Shown here one piece after another: positions 21,994 to 31,428 of a DNA stretch of 64,000 nt. The translations under genes were made by a program, and so were the position numbers. Under the pieces are notes generated by a model. That model was not told the DNA's origin. It saw nothing but the letters and a program-made list of their open reading frames with translations, and did not search any database. Numbering within the stretch: position 1 is the first letter of the stretch; the number at the start of each line of letters is the position of its first letter. Source of the DNA: JAVWHX01 sp036639875 (GTDB lineage Bacteria > Bacillota_I > Bacilli_A > Erysipelotrichales > Coprobacillaceae); NCBI GenBank assembly GCA_036639875.1, contig JAVWHX010000001.1, positions 88,853-152,852 of the forward strand. The letters run 5' to 3'.

Positions 21994-22786
21994 TTTCACT
22001 TTATTTAAAAAAGAAGTCAAAACAAACTATAAAGTTCTATGTATTTTCTTAGCATTAATTGCTATGTATAGTAGCGTTATTGTGATTATGTTTGATCCTG
22101 AGCTTGGTAAGAGCTTAGATGTCATGGCAAAAAGTATACCTGAGGTTTTTGCAGCATTTGGAATGTTAAATGTAGGTTCAACATTAATAGAATTTGTATC
22201 CAATTATTTATATGGTTTTATATTAACAGCAGTTCCTTTGGTTTGTGTGATAGTGATTGCAAATCGCTTGGTTGCTCGTTATGTTGATAATGGATCAATG
22301 AGTTATTTACTTGCTTCTCCTCATTCAAGAAGAGAGATTATCACAAGTCAAGCTATCACTTTAATTATAACAATCTTTATCATGGTCTTATTTGCGACTG
22401 GATTAATTATTCTTGTTAGTGGACTTTGCTTCCCAGGTGAACTTGATATTCAAAAATTTATTGTTGTTAATATTGGTTTGTTTGGTTTATTATTGTTTAT
22501 GGGAAGTCTTTGCTTCTTATCATCATGTCTATTCAATGATACAAGAAAAACAAATGGTATTGGTGGTGGAATCATTATTGGTTCTATATTACTACAAATG
22601 ATTAGTCAAGTTGGTGAGAAATTCGAATTCTTAAAATATGCTACACCACTTACTTTATTTGATGTTAATGGTCTTTTAGCAAGTAGTCAAAATGCATATC
22701 TTATGATTGGTGTTTTATATGCACTAGCAGTTATTGTCTTTATTATAGCAATATCTATATTCACAAAAAAAGATTTATCTATTTAG
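21986..22786 (+). CDS. ABC-2 type permease
   Basis: A 266-residue membrane protein with six predicted helices, the permease of the TetR-ABC unit. A soluble segment follows TM1, as in ABC-2 permeases (MAKSIPEVFAAFGM). The start at 21986 follows GGAGGTG. The last 42 codons are closely matched by a non-coding relic at 26641-26769, showing that a second copy once existed nearby. Substrate is unknown; antibiotic or peptide export is the usual role. Confidence 0.92.
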   Translation: MLNFTLFKKEVKTNYKVLCIFLALIAMYSSVIVIMFDPELGKSLDVMAKSIPEVFAAFGMLNVGSTLIEFVSNYLYGFILTAVPLVCVIVIANRLVARYVDNGSMSYLLASPHSRREIITSQAITLIITIFIMVLFATGLIILVSGLCFPGELDIQKFIVVNIGLFGLLLFMGSLCFLSSCLFNDTRKTNGIGGGIIIGSILLQMISQVGEKFEFLKYATPLTLFDVNGLLASSQNAYLMIGVLYALAVIVFIIAISIFTKKDLSI

Positions 22787-22812
22787 AAGAGAAACTCAGC
22801 GAGTTTCTCTTC
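22786..22812. terminator. Bidirectional terminator after the ABC permease
   Basis: A 12-bp perfect stem (GAAGAGAAACTC / GAGTTTCTCTTC) with a 3-base loop and TTTTATTTT lies between the convergent permease and methyltransferase genes. Confidence 0.88.
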
Positions 22813-22814
22813 TT

Positions 22815-23636
22815 TTATTTTCTAGCGACTATACAAATCGTCTCGTCATCTATAGTACACTCTTTACCTGTCATATCTCCATAAAATGAAATATCTTTAA
22901 AACCAGTACCTCTTAAACTTCGTTCAAGTTCTTCAAAAGTAAAAGTATGTTCCCAAACATGATAATAAGCTATCTTTTCTTTCTCGATAACAATATATTT
23001 ATCTAAAAATGTATTGTTTTGATCATAACGATAAAATGATTTTAAAAGCAAATGTTCTTTATCACTAAAGAATCCTTTACTTTCAACAGACCATTCATTA
23101 CGCTCCTTTTTACCAATATACTTTTGTTTAGTAAAAACATCAAATACAAAACAACCCCCTACCACTAAAGTATCATATACCTTTTTTAAAAGAATTTCTC
23201 TATTTTCATCTGACAATACACCAAAATCACAATAAATAAGAGTTATCAAATGACATAGAGATGGAAATTCATTCACTACATAATCACCAACATTGTATTG
23301 AATATCAATATTCTTTTCTTGTGCTGAAGAAATAGCATATTCAATAGAATTATAGGAAATATCCATTCCCGTGACTTGATAACCACAATGATAGAATAAC
23401 TCAGTATATATTCCTGGTCCACACCCTAAGTCAAGTAACTTTTTATATTGATGACTTGGAAACTGGCCATTTATCCATTCTACTGATCTTAAAACAGATT
23501 CATACTTACGAGTTGCAGACTCAACCTCTGGATCCAAATGAGCTTTTAACATTTGTTTAGAAATATATGGATCATTCCATAAACTGCATGTTCCCTCTTC
23601 ATAAAGTCTTGGTTTTTTATCTAATCTTTCTTTCAT
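22815..23636 (-). CDS. Class I SAM-dependent methyltransferase
   Basis: A 273-residue soluble protein. Motif I is LLDLGCGPGIYTELF, followed by the acidic residue in VTGMDIS and the post-I motif, giving the Rossmann-type methyltransferase fold. LITLIYCDFGVLSDENR and GGCFVFDVFTK complete the core. The substrate cannot be told from the sequence. AAAGGAC is upstream of the start. The gene is monocistronic and ends at the shared terminator. Confidence 0.88.
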   Translation of the reverse strand: MKERLDKKPRLYEEGTCSLWNDPYISKQMLKAHLDPEVESATRKYESVLRSVEWINGQFPSHQYKKLLDLGCGPGIYTELFYHCGYQVTGMDISYNSIEYAISSAQEKNIDIQYNVGDYVVNEFPSLCHLITLIYCDFGVLSDENREILLKKVYDTLVVGGCFVFDVFTKQKYIGKKERNEWSVESKGFFSDKEHLLLKSFYRYDQNNTFLDKYIVIEKEKIAYYHVWEHTFTFEELERSLRGTGFKDISFYGDMTGKECTIDDETICIVARK

Positions 23637-23684
23637 AGATCTTGTCCTTTCTGTGTTTATAGTAATTAAAAAACTATGGTTGTC

Positions 23685-23717
23685 CCACAGTTCAAGTTTA
23701 AAACATTTGAATTGTGG
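23685..23717. repeat. 11-bp inverted repeat upstream of the methyltransferase gene
   Basis: CCACAGTTCAA (23685-23695) and TTGAATTGTGG (23707-23717) pair with a single mismatch (G-U in RNA) and an 11-base spacer. It lies ~50 bases upstream of the methyltransferase start: an operator or a leader hairpin. The rest of 23637-23917 shows no gene. Confidence 0.45.
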
Positions 23718-23917
23718 AATATATAATCATAACCTCATAACAATAAAACCTATTCTCTAGGTCTATTTCATTATTTTGTTTTGATTATTCTTTATTTCCA
23801 CGTTTCATTTATATTACCGATTATGCAATATCAAATGCGTCGGACAAAATCATCTCCTTAAATATTTGCCACATATAAATTACACACAATCTTATTCACG
23901 ATAAAACATTTTTATAG

Positions 23918-25597
23918 TTATGATTTGCGAATGGTATAAAAATTATAAAAAGCTCCTTTATTTTTCATAAGTGTATGAAAAGTGCCTTTTTCTATAATTT
24001 GACCTTTATCCATATAAATAACTTCATCATACTTTTCTAATAAATCTTCACTCGTCTTATGCATAATAGACAACAACGTTAATGAATCATTCTGCAATAA
24101 TCTATTTTCGATATCATATGCATTTTGCATATCTACTGCTGAAGTTCCTTCATCAAGAATCAATAACTGTTTCTTTCTAATTAAAGCTCTTGCAAGGGCA
24201 ATTCTTTGTCTTTGCCCACCAGATAGATTAGATCCATTTTCACCTACTAAACTCTCTTCACTGAAATCTTTTGTTATAATATTTTGACAACCACTCATTT
24301 GTAATGCAGTTTGATAAATTTGATCTGGATAATCATTATGCAAACAAATATTATCTTTCATAGATTCATCAAACATATAAACATTTTGATGAATGATTGA
24401 TGCCATATCATGAAGTTGATGTTGATTAAGATAACGAATATCTTTTCCGTCATAATTGATATCTCCTGAGAAGTTATCATAATATCCCAAAAGTAATTTC
24501 ACTAGGGTTGACTTTCCGCAGCCACTTGTTCCCATAATAGCATACTTTTTATATGGAATAATATTAAGATGAATATTTTTTAAAACAGGTTGATTCTTTT
24601 CATATGAAAAGTCTAAGTTTGATATATTTATACTTTCTAAAAAATGTGGTGTTGCACCATCATAAGTTGGATTTATAGCCGATAACTCATTCACCTTTTC
24701 TATGATTGGTTTCATACTTTTCACTAAAGCAAGGTTATTCATGATTTGCATAAGTGGACTTACAAAGCGACTACATAACTGGACAACTGCTGCTAAAATA
24801 CCAACTGACATATCTCCAGTAATCACAAGATAGGCACATAGTCCTGTTGTTCCAACCTGGATCGTAATTCCTAATAATTGCGCAGTTGTATCATTGATAA
24901 CTTTAAATCGATCAGCATGATACTTTTTATTTGCTAACTGCTGATTATATTTCTGAAAATTTTTTGTCATATAAGAAAACATATTAAAGGAGTAAATGAC
25001 ATCAAAACCAGAAAAAATATCTTTAATTTTATTTGTAAACAAGGACAATTCTTTTGATAATGCTTTTTGTCTTCTTGATAAATATTTTCCAAGTAATGTT
25101 GGAATAAGAAATGCGATTGCTGATGATAAAAATATAACAAATGTAATTAATGGACTATAATAAAACAACATCACGACTGTTGCAACAAACATACCCACGC
25201 TTTCACATATCACTAATACAGGTTTAATTAAATTCTCTTCAATTAAATTCATATCATTTGTTAAAACAGAAATATAATCTGATGTTTTGGCTTTATAAAA
25301 AGAAGTCATATCCTTATTTAATATTCCTTGAAAAACATCGTTTCTCATTTGTATTAAAATATTTTTGATTAGCTTTTTACTACATATTAAATATATATAA
25401 AATAATATAAAGATCAAAATAATAAACAAGGCTGATGACATAATAAGTTGAGCAAACTTTGAACCTTCTCCTGATGCTGCTATATCAAAAACTAACTCAT
25501 ATTGCTTTGTGACTAAAACCAAAGCAGTGCTCGACATCAAACTAAATAAAGTAGTTAAAATAAATAAACCTTTATTTTTAATAAAATACTTTTTCAC
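23918..25597 (-). CDS. ABC exporter half-transporter under MerR control
   Basis: A 559-residue membrane-ATPase fusion. Six helices fill the first ~300 residues. The ATPase domain has Walker A GTSGCGKST, Q-loop SIIHQNVYMFDE, signature LSGGQRQRIA, Walker B LLILDEGTSAVD (Gly in place of the usual Ala) and the switch His in SIMHKTSE. The start codon is GTG at 25597, with GGAGGT seven bases upstream. The promoter is a MerR type with a 19-bp spacer, and the MerR gene lies directly upstream, so expression should be induced by a drug-like ligand. Confidence 0.92.
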   Translation of the reverse strand: MKKYFIKNKGLFILTTLFSLMSSTALVLVTKQYELVFDIAASGEGSKFAQLIMSSALFIILIFILFYIYLICSKKLIKNILIQMRNDVFQGILNKDMTSFYKAKTSDYISVLTNDMNLIEENLIKPVLVICESVGMFVATVVMLFYYSPLITFVIFLSSAIAFLIPTLLGKYLSRRQKALSKELSLFTNKIKDIFSGFDVIYSFNMFSYMTKNFQKYNQQLANKKYHADRFKVINDTTAQLLGITIQVGTTGLCAYLVITGDMSVGILAAVVQLCSRFVSPLMQIMNNLALVKSMKPIIEKVNELSAINPTYDGATPHFLESINISNLDFSYEKNQPVLKNIHLNIIPYKKYAIMGTSGCGKSTLVKLLLGYYDNFSGDINYDGKDIRYLNQHQLHDMASIIHQNVYMFDESMKDNICLHNDYPDQIYQTALQMSGCQNIITKDFSEESLVGENGSNLSGGQRQRIALARALIRKKQLLILDEGTSAVDMQNAYDIENRLLQNDSLTLLSIMHKTSEDLLEKYDEVIYMDKGQIIEKGTFHTLMKNKGAFYNFYTIRKS

Positions 25598-25638
25598 TTT
25601 TGTACCTCCAGTGACCTATAGATTTCTTTGATAATTCT

Positions 25639-25669
25639 ATTATCAAGCCTACAGGTACTGTAGAGTCAA
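25639..25669 (-). promoter_or_regulatory. MerR-type promoter with 19-bp spacer and central dyad
   Basis: On the minus strand TTGACT (25664-25669) and GATAAT (25639-25644) are 19 bp apart, and the spacer holds the perfect dyad CTACAG-TAC-CTGTAG. An over-long spacer with a dyad between the boxes is the hallmark of promoters that MerR proteins activate by distorting the DNA. Confidence 0.92.
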
Positions 25670-25677
25670 ACTATATT

Positions 25678-26523
25678 TTACTTTTCGCTTTCATTTTCTA
25701 TCACCAACATAATCTCTGTCATATATTGATCTTTATCTTTAGAGGTAGCTATATCGATAATAAAACGATTTATAATCTTTTTCTTATCAATATTTATCTG
25801 ATGATCTTGTGTATATCGATATAATTCCTCATGTGCTTCTCCTAAATATCCATAAGTGCCATCATACATCATAGTAATTGCTTTATATTGTGGTATTTTC
25901 ATAACGAAATTGGTTATTTCCTGATCTGTTTTCACAGGGATATATAATCTAATATGTGCATGATCATAATTAATGGTTGTTATATCTTCATTAAAAATCG
26001 CATAACGATCGCCTATTATTTCTAAACCACTTTGTTCAATTTGATTCATTAGTTCAACAAATTTTCTATTAAATTGATTCGGGTGACATGCACTTACAAA
26101 ATCAATATAGGCAATATACTGTTGATCAATATCTTTTATAACTATTTTATCAGTGCTCTCTAACTCAAAATGCTGTTCAATTGCCTCTACTCTTTTTTCT
26201 AATCTAGATTTCAATAATGAGAGTGCTTTTATTGTATTATCAATTTCATGACATTTGACTTCTAGCATCTTTCTGTTATGAACAAGATCATCACGTTTTA
26301 ATAATGATTTGACTTCTTTTAAAGAAAATCCGATAAATTTAAATTCTTTAATAATCGTGATTTCTAAGATTTGTTGAAATGTATAATATCGATAATTACT
26401 GTTTTTATCAATATATGCAGGTGTTAACAACCCAATTTCATCATAGTAGTGTAAGGTTCTAACATTCAAATGACATATCTTAGCAACCTCTCCAATAGAA
26501 TAATATTCCTTATCAAATGTCAT
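25678..26523 (-). CDS. MerR family regulator with GyrI-like effector domain
   Basis: A 281-residue activator of the BmrR/Mta kind. The N-terminal winged helix has YSIGEVAKICHLNVRTLHYYDEIGLLTPAYID, followed by a dimerisation coiled coil (about residues 85-120) and a C-terminal domain of ~150 residues resembling GyrI-like multidrug-binding domains. The dyad in the downstream ABC exporter promoter, 80 bases from its stop, is its probable site. The pair forms a drug-responsive efflux cassette. Confidence 0.92.
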   Translation of the reverse strand: MTFDKEYYSIGEVAKICHLNVRTLHYYDEIGLLTPAYIDKNSNYRYYTFQQILEITIIKEFKFIGFSLKEVKSLLKRDDLVHNRKMLEVKCHEIDNTIKALSLLKSRLEKRVEAIEQHFELESTDKIVIKDIDQQYIAYIDFVSACHPNQFNRKFVELMNQIEQSGLEIIGDRYAIFNEDITTINYDHAHIRLYIPVKTDQEITNFVMKIPQYKAITMMYDGTYGYLGEAHEELYRYTQDHQINIDKKKIINRFIIDIATSKDKDQYMTEIMLVIENESEK

Positions 26524-26640
26524 ATGAATTTCCCCTTTTCTATTTCAACGTAGTCATTCTACTTATTTATATTATACTTGCTTCATCTATTATAACAATA
26601 AAACATTTATAAAATGGTTATATTCTATAAATATTTGAAG
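26524..26640. other. Non-coding gap upstream of merR
   Basis: AT-rich sequence between merR and the permease relic. It must hold the leftward merR promoter, but I see no near-consensus pair of boxes. Confidence 0.4.
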
Positions 26641-26769
26641 TTTGATATTAATGGTATCCTATCAAATAATCAAAATGCATATATCATGATGAGCATTTTA
26701 TGCAGATTAGTCGTTATTATCTTTATTATTGCAATATCTATATTTATAAAAAAGAACTTATATATTTAA
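26641..26769 (+). pseudogene. C-terminal relic of an ABC permease
   Basis: Read rightward, these 42 codons plus TAA encode FDINGILSNNQNAYIMMSI... ending IAISIFIKKNLYI. They match the last 42 residues of the permease at 21986-22786 (FDVNGLLASSQNAYLMIGV... IAISIFTKKDLSI) at roughly two thirds of positions, including the stop position. Upstream the frame is lost within a few codons. There is no start or ribosome binding site, so this is the tail of a deleted or decayed paralogue. Confidence 0.88.
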
Positions 26770-26847
26770 TAAAAACGATAAAGAAAACACAAGATTTAAA
26801 ATTAATGATATATCCTGTACCTTTTTTATTACTACTTTTAACATAAT

Positions 26848-26885
26848 AAAACCCCTATCGTTGAAAGACACAACTTTTGGGGTTT
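26848..26885 (-). terminator. Terminator of the Ig-like surface protein gene
   Basis: AAAACCCC and GGGGTTT arms around a 23-base interval are followed by TTTTATTATG on the minus strand, just after the stop at 26892. Confidence 0.65.
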
Positions 26886-26891
26886 ATATTA

Positions 26892-28865
26892 CTAACCAAC
26901 ATCTTTATCATTTTTTCTTAGGCTGTTTAATTTTTCTATAATTCGTTTTCTAAAAACGATTCCTAATACAATAACAACTACTCCTATTCCAATTCCAATA
27001 TATAAATAAATATTATTATTTCTTGTAATATTTGTTGAGAGTTCTTCTTTATTCTTTTCCTCTTCTGGCTCATTTTGTTCTTCATTATTTTCTATGTTTT
27101 TTGTTGGATCACTTTGGTTGCCTAGTGTTGAAGTACTGTCTTTAACAATTGAAGAGGTTTTTGCCTTTTGTTTAGAAATGATGTATTTACTATTGTGTGT
27201 TATATAAAATTGATAAAAGCCATCACTTGTAATATCAATCTTTTCAGCAATTGTTTCTAACCCATCATCATTATAATGATAAACATATAAATCGCTATCT
27301 CCAATATAATTTCTAAAAGTATAATCAGCCTTTATCTTAATCTGTGTTTTTCCTGGCAACAAGCCATTTGATGCAAATTCAATAACCATTCCTTTAGAGC
27401 CTTCAGTAAAGCATTCAATCAATGTCCTATTATCAAACTCATCAAATGCATATATCTTAACACTTGTATTAATTTTCTTAATTGGATTTTTAATATCGGA
27501 ACCTTTAAAAATCCATTGTATTCCATCATTAACAAGAATAAGAGTTTTATTTGTTCCCTTGATGTTTGAAAAAGCTTTTTCATCAATGATATGATTTTTT
27601 GTACAATCAACAGTTATAACAGAATCATTTTTTGCAGAACTTATTGTATCAAGATAATCATCCTTCATAGTCCCTGTTGATACATCACTAACAATTGCTT
27701 TTTTTAATTTAAATTCTTTCTTTTCAATTTTGATATCACCACCAACACCATATATTGAGTATTTAGATTTATTTCCTGCCACATCATAAACAGTTATGGA
27801 ATCAATATAAAACGTAGCTTCAGGATAATATTGATTGAATACACAATCAGCTACAAATTTTCCATTTATAGCTGGAGCATATGCTATAACTCCTGCATCA
27901 GTTATCAATTTATCATTTTTATCATATCCTTTAAAATAAGCTTGTACTTTAGAAACACCAGAAATATCATCACTGACATCAAACAAAAATTTCATTGAAC
28001 CAGGTGCTAAAACATCAGTTGGGTTGTACGAATACCCATTTAATACAGGTGCTTTTGTATCACTCACTCCATTTGTAACTGTTACATCTATATTCTTATT
28101 AATGCGGACACTTGAATCAACATGCGTAATGTTTTCTGGATTATAAGAAACCCATGTTTGGTTCTTAGCTTCGTCGGTCAATACTATATAAATCAACTTT
28201 ATTGGTTTATACTTTGCACCTTCTGGCACATCTATAATTGCCTTATATGTATTAGAAGAAATATATTCACCAGTAAAACTTATTTCATTACCTGCTATAT
28301 CATAAGAGACTTGGACATGTAATTTTGAAGTCATATTATCAGATGCTTTCACTGTTACATAAAATTGACCTGGGGCAGATACTGATTTTTTTGATACAGA
28401 AACATCTTTGAAGATTGGTGCCGCAGTATCATAATTTTTGTTTTCTAAAACTGTAAAATTGATATTTGAAAAATTCACTGATGTATCTGAAGAATAATAA
28501 ATATTTCTTTTACCTGATTTATCCCAAATTTGAATTGCTGTAGCTTTCCAATCTCCAGCTAAAGTTTTTTCTGGCAATTTATATGAGCTAGAGAATTTAT
28601 TAGAAGAAGACGTATTTTCAAATTCAATAGAGATTAGTTTTGAATGATTAGTACTTAACTCATACTCAATCATAACTTTTTGCAAGCCTGTTAAATCATC
28701 ATCTCCAGTAACATTAAAAGTAATATTCTCTCCTCCAGATAATGTCTTTTTATTTATTGAAATCGCTGTTAATGTTGGAGGATTATTATCTTCCAAACCT
28801 TTTACATTCAAAAATGTCGATAATATAATTATAAAACTTAATATGATTACTAAAACTTTCTTCAT
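26892..28865 (-). CDS. Secreted, membrane-anchored protein with bacterial Ig-like domains
   Basis: A 657-residue surface protein. A signal peptide (MKKVLVIILSFIIILSTFLN) is followed by three similar ~110-residue Ig-like units, each with a pattern such as APIFKDVSVSKKSVSAPGQF or APVLNGYSYNPTDVLAPGSM, then a further ~200-residue beta-rich region. A linker rich in E, N and K leads to a C-terminal membrane helix (IYLYIGIGIGVVVIVLGIVF) and basic tail. There is no LPXTG motif, so anchoring is by the helix. The start at 28865 follows AAGGGGAG. Ligand and role are unknown; adhesion or cell-wall binding is a guess. Confidence 0.85.
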   Translation of the reverse strand: MKKVLVIILSFIIILSTFLNVKGLEDNNPPTLTAISINKKTLSGGENITFNVTGDDDLTGLQKVMIEYELSTNHSKLISIEFENTSSSNKFSSSYKLPEKTLAGDWKATAIQIWDKSGKRNIYYSSDTSVNFSNINFTVLENKNYDTAAPIFKDVSVSKKSVSAPGQFYVTVKASDNMTSKLHVQVSYDIAGNEISFTGEYISSNTYKAIIDVPEGAKYKPIKLIYIVLTDEAKNQTWVSYNPENITHVDSSVRINKNIDVTVTNGVSDTKAPVLNGYSYNPTDVLAPGSMKFLFDVSDDISGVSKVQAYFKGYDKNDKLITDAGVIAYAPAINGKFVADCVFNQYYPEATFYIDSITVYDVAGNKSKYSIYGVGGDIKIEKKEFKLKKAIVSDVSTGTMKDDYLDTISSAKNDSVITVDCTKNHIIDEKAFSNIKGTNKTLILVNDGIQWIFKGSDIKNPIKKINTSVKIYAFDEFDNRTLIECFTEGSKGMVIEFASNGLLPGKTQIKIKADYTFRNYIGDSDLYVYHYNDDGLETIAEKIDITSDGFYQFYITHNSKYIISKQKAKTSSIVKDSTSTLGNQSDPTKNIENNEEQNEPEEEKNKEELSTNITRNNNIYLYIGIGIGVVVIVLGIVFRKRIIEKLNSLRKNDKDVG

Positions 28866-29024
28866 ATAGTTCACTCCCCTTATATACTTATTATAACAAT
28901 TAAAATATATAGTCGCAATTTGTATCAAACAAATTTTGTTTTTTTATAAAATATATGAAAACAGTCTTTTCATTCACAAACAATCCTAATAAATACAATG
29001 TCTTATCTCTATCCTATTTACATA

Positions 29025-29074
29025 AAAAAACTGATAAATCATAAATTTTCATTGACTTATAATTATCAGTTTTT
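29025..29074 (-). terminator. Terminator of the PadR-DUF1048 operon
   Basis: AAAAACTGATAA and TTATCAGTTTTT arms flank an AT-rich stem and loop, with a T run on the minus strand, after the stop at 29123. Nothing else is seen in 28866-29122. Confidence 0.75.
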
Positions 29075-29122
29075 AAATACTTGCTATATGAAATGAGTAT
29101 AAGCTATATAGATCACACTCTT

Positions 29123-29479
29123 TTATTTGTTTAATTTTTTATGAATATCTTGATTAAGCTTTATACGCCAATTTTCTGTATAAGTAGAGGCACTTCGTAA
29201 TAGATCTTCACAAAAAGCAGCGACATCATCTCCAGTAACTTCTAAAACATCTTTTCCTTCAGCAGCATTTTGTTCAAATAATTCAATAAGTCCATAATGA
29301 ATTTCCATCATATCGTATCCTGCACCTGATGCAAACATCCACATATGCTCTTGAATCTTTTTAAATACATATTGATAATCTTCAGGAAGCTTATCAACTC
29401 TTTTCATTGCTTCTTTATATTCACGTTTGCTTTCAATCATCTTCTTTATATTTAAATAATTATCAAAAAATTCATTCAT
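29123..29479 (-). CDS. DUF1048 family protein
   Basis: A 118-residue helical cytoplasmic protein of the DUF1048 family, which typically occurs directly downstream of PadR regulators. KREYKEAMKRVDKLPEDYQYVFKKIQEHMW and the DVAAFCEDLLRSASTYTENWRIKLN segment are characteristic. Function is unknown. The start lies one base after the PadR stop, so translation is coupled. Confidence 0.85.
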   Translation of the reverse strand: MNEFFDNYLNIKKMIESKREYKEAMKRVDKLPEDYQYVFKKIQEHMWMFASGAGYDMMEIHYGLIELFEQNAAEGKDVLEVTGDDVAAFCEDLLRSASTYTENWRIKLNQDIHKKLNK

Positions 29480-29480
29480 T

Positions 29481-29804
29481 TTATTGACTCTCCTTTAATT
29501 GTTTGATTTTTTCTTCAACAAAATTCCATTTTTCCCAAAATAAAGATAACTCTTTCTTTCCATCCTCATTAAGTATAAAGAACTTTCTTGGTGGTCCCAT
29601 CACTGATGGTTTCTTTGTAATATTGACAAGTTTATTTTTTTCTAATCTTAATAAAATAGTATACACAGTTCCATCAACAACATCATTAAATCCTAATGCA
29701 TTGAGTTTACGTGTGATTTCATAACCATAAGTCTCTTCATGACTAATAATCTCAAGAACACATCCTTCTAAAACACCTTTTAGCATCTCTGTTAAATTAT
29801 CCAA
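29481..29804 (-). CDS. PadR family transcriptional regulator
   Basis: A ~107-residue winged-helix repressor with the PadR features MLKGVLEGCVLEIIS, YGYEITRKLNALGF, DGTVYTILLRLEKN and GPPRKFFILNEDGKKEL. I place the start at a TTG codon at 29804 because AAGGAGAGG lies nine bases before it; upstream in-frame ATG codons would put this Shine-Dalgarno inside the gene. Upstream, TGCTAT and ATAGCA arms 13 bases apart may be part of its operator. Confidence 0.85.
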   Translation of the reverse strand: MDNLTEMLKGVLEGCVLEIISHEETYGYEITRKLNALGFNDVVDGTVYTILLRLEKNKLVNITKKPSVMGPPRKFFILNEDGKKELSLFWEKWNFVEEKIKQLKESQ

Positions 29805-29904
29805 GCATATCTTCCTCTCCTTAGCAGCGACAATACTCTGTATCACTTACTACTGCTATATAGTATCACTGAATAGCAATGATGTCAACATCTTATGCAT
29901 AAAA

Positions 29905-29933
29905 AAACAGCATGGCTACATACCATACTGTTT
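29905..29933 (-). terminator. Terminator of the second GH1 gene
   Basis: AAACAGCATGG pairs with CCATACTGTTT (one mismatch, 7-base loop) and is followed by TTTTTTTATG on the minus strand, just beyond the stop at 29939. Confidence 0.85.
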
Positions 29934-29938
29934 AACTA

Positions 29939-31336
29939 TTATTCAAATTCGTTTGTTTTTGCAACTTCTCTAATCCAAGCTGCTGATTTCTTTTCTTGAC
30001 GTTTATATCCATCATCAAGACATACTCTTACAAATCCATAACGGTTCTTAAATGCATTACACCAAGACCAGTTATCGATTGCTCCCCAATAATGATATCC
30101 AAGACAATTTGCCCCATCTTCAATAGATTTAGCAATCCATTCTAAATGATCTCTTACAAATTCAATACGATAATCATCTTGAATAGTTCCATCTTCATAG
30201 AATTTATCTTCTCCTTCTACACCCATTCCATTTTCTGAAATAAAGAAAGGTAAATCAGGACATTCTTTTTTGATTTTCATACCAAAGTCGTAAATACCCT
30301 TTGGATAAATTTCCCAACCACGATGAACATTCATTTTTCTTTCTGGCCAGATATATGGTTTTGCAATACATGGTAAACCATTTTCATCAAATTGTTGATC
30401 TGGTGCTTGTACACGTGTTGGTTGATAATAGTTAAATCCTAACCAATCTACTTTTCCTTCTGCCAAGATTGCTTCATCACCTGGTTGTTGAATGATTTCT
30501 ACTTTCCATTCATTTTGAACAGTATCTAATACATCTTGTGGTAAATGTCCATGAGCTACAACATCTAACCACCATCTGTTATGTAAACCATCAGTCATAC
30601 GAACTGCTTCTAAATCCTCAGGTGTTGGATTTTCTTTTGTATATGGAGGTGCAAAACAGTTAATCATACCAATCTTAGCCCCTTCACATAACTTTCCTGC
30701 TTTTTGAAGTTTTCTAAAATTATGAACTGCTAAACAGTGAGCAATCGTAATATGATATTGAACATTAATAGATTGCTTAAAATCATGTAAATATGGATAC
30801 CAAGCTCCATGTAAATATTGTTGTTCAGGTTCAACAATTGGTTCATTGAAAGTAAACCAATATTTTACCTTCATACCAAATTCTTCCATAGCTTTTCTTA
30901 CGAAGTTTGCATAAGCATCAACAACTTCACGATTTTGCCAACCACCACGTTTAATTAAATATTCTGGCATATCAAAATGATACATATTCATATAAATATC
31001 AATACCATTTTCATTAGCACAATCAATTAACTTATGATACCAAGCAGCTCCTTCAGGATTAATGTTTCCATCTTGATCTAATAATCTTGTCCATTGCATT
31101 GATGTTCTAAAAGACTTGAAATTCATACTCTTTAATAACTTAATATCTTCTTCATATCTATGATACATATCATTTCCAACATATGATCCTACTCTATTGT
31201 GGAAAGCACTAATTTCCATATCTGAATACATATCCCAATATGAACGAAGTCTTCCACCAACATTCCAGCTTCCTTCAGTTTGTGGTCCAGACATAGCTGC
31301 ACCAAAGAAAAAATCTTTAGGTAATTTTATTGTCAT
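29939..31336 (-). CDS. Glycoside hydrolase family 1 (6-phospho-beta-glycosidase type), copy 2
   Basis: A 465-residue GH1 enzyme with FFFGAAMSGPQTEG at the N-terminus, the acid/base Glu in FTFNEP and the nucleophile Glu in FFISENGMG. It is clearly diverged from the copy at 16200-17585. AAGGAGG precedes the start. It is divergent from an RpiR regulator, and the 154-base shared region carries a TTTCATAA inverted repeat, which suggests sugar-phosphate control. No PTS or permease gene is adjacent. Confidence 0.93.
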   Translation of the reverse strand: MTIKLPKDFFFGAAMSGPQTEGSWNVGGRLRSYWDMYSDMEISAFHNRVGSYVGNDMYHRYEEDIKLLKSMNFKSFRTSMQWTRLLDQDGNINPEGAAWYHKLIDCANENGIDIYMNMYHFDMPEYLIKRGGWQNREVVDAYANFVRKAMEEFGMKVKYWFTFNEPIVEPEQQYLHGAWYPYLHDFKQSINVQYHITIAHCLAVHNFRKLQKAGKLCEGAKIGMINCFAPPYTKENPTPEDLEAVRMTDGLHNRWWLDVVAHGHLPQDVLDTVQNEWKVEIIQQPGDEAILAEGKVDWLGFNYYQPTRVQAPDQQFDENGLPCIAKPYIWPERKMNVHRGWEIYPKGIYDFGMKIKKECPDLPFFISENGMGVEGEDKFYEDGTIQDDYRIEFVRDHLEWIAKSIEDGANCLGYHYWGAIDNWSWCNAFKNRYGFVRVCLDDGYKRQEKKSAAWIREVAKTNEFE

Positions 31337-31428
31337 TATTATTCCTCCTTATTTTACAACTCTATTATATGGTAAAAAAAGCAATGGGTAAACAACTATT
31401 GAATAGTTTCAAAATAATTTCATTATCA

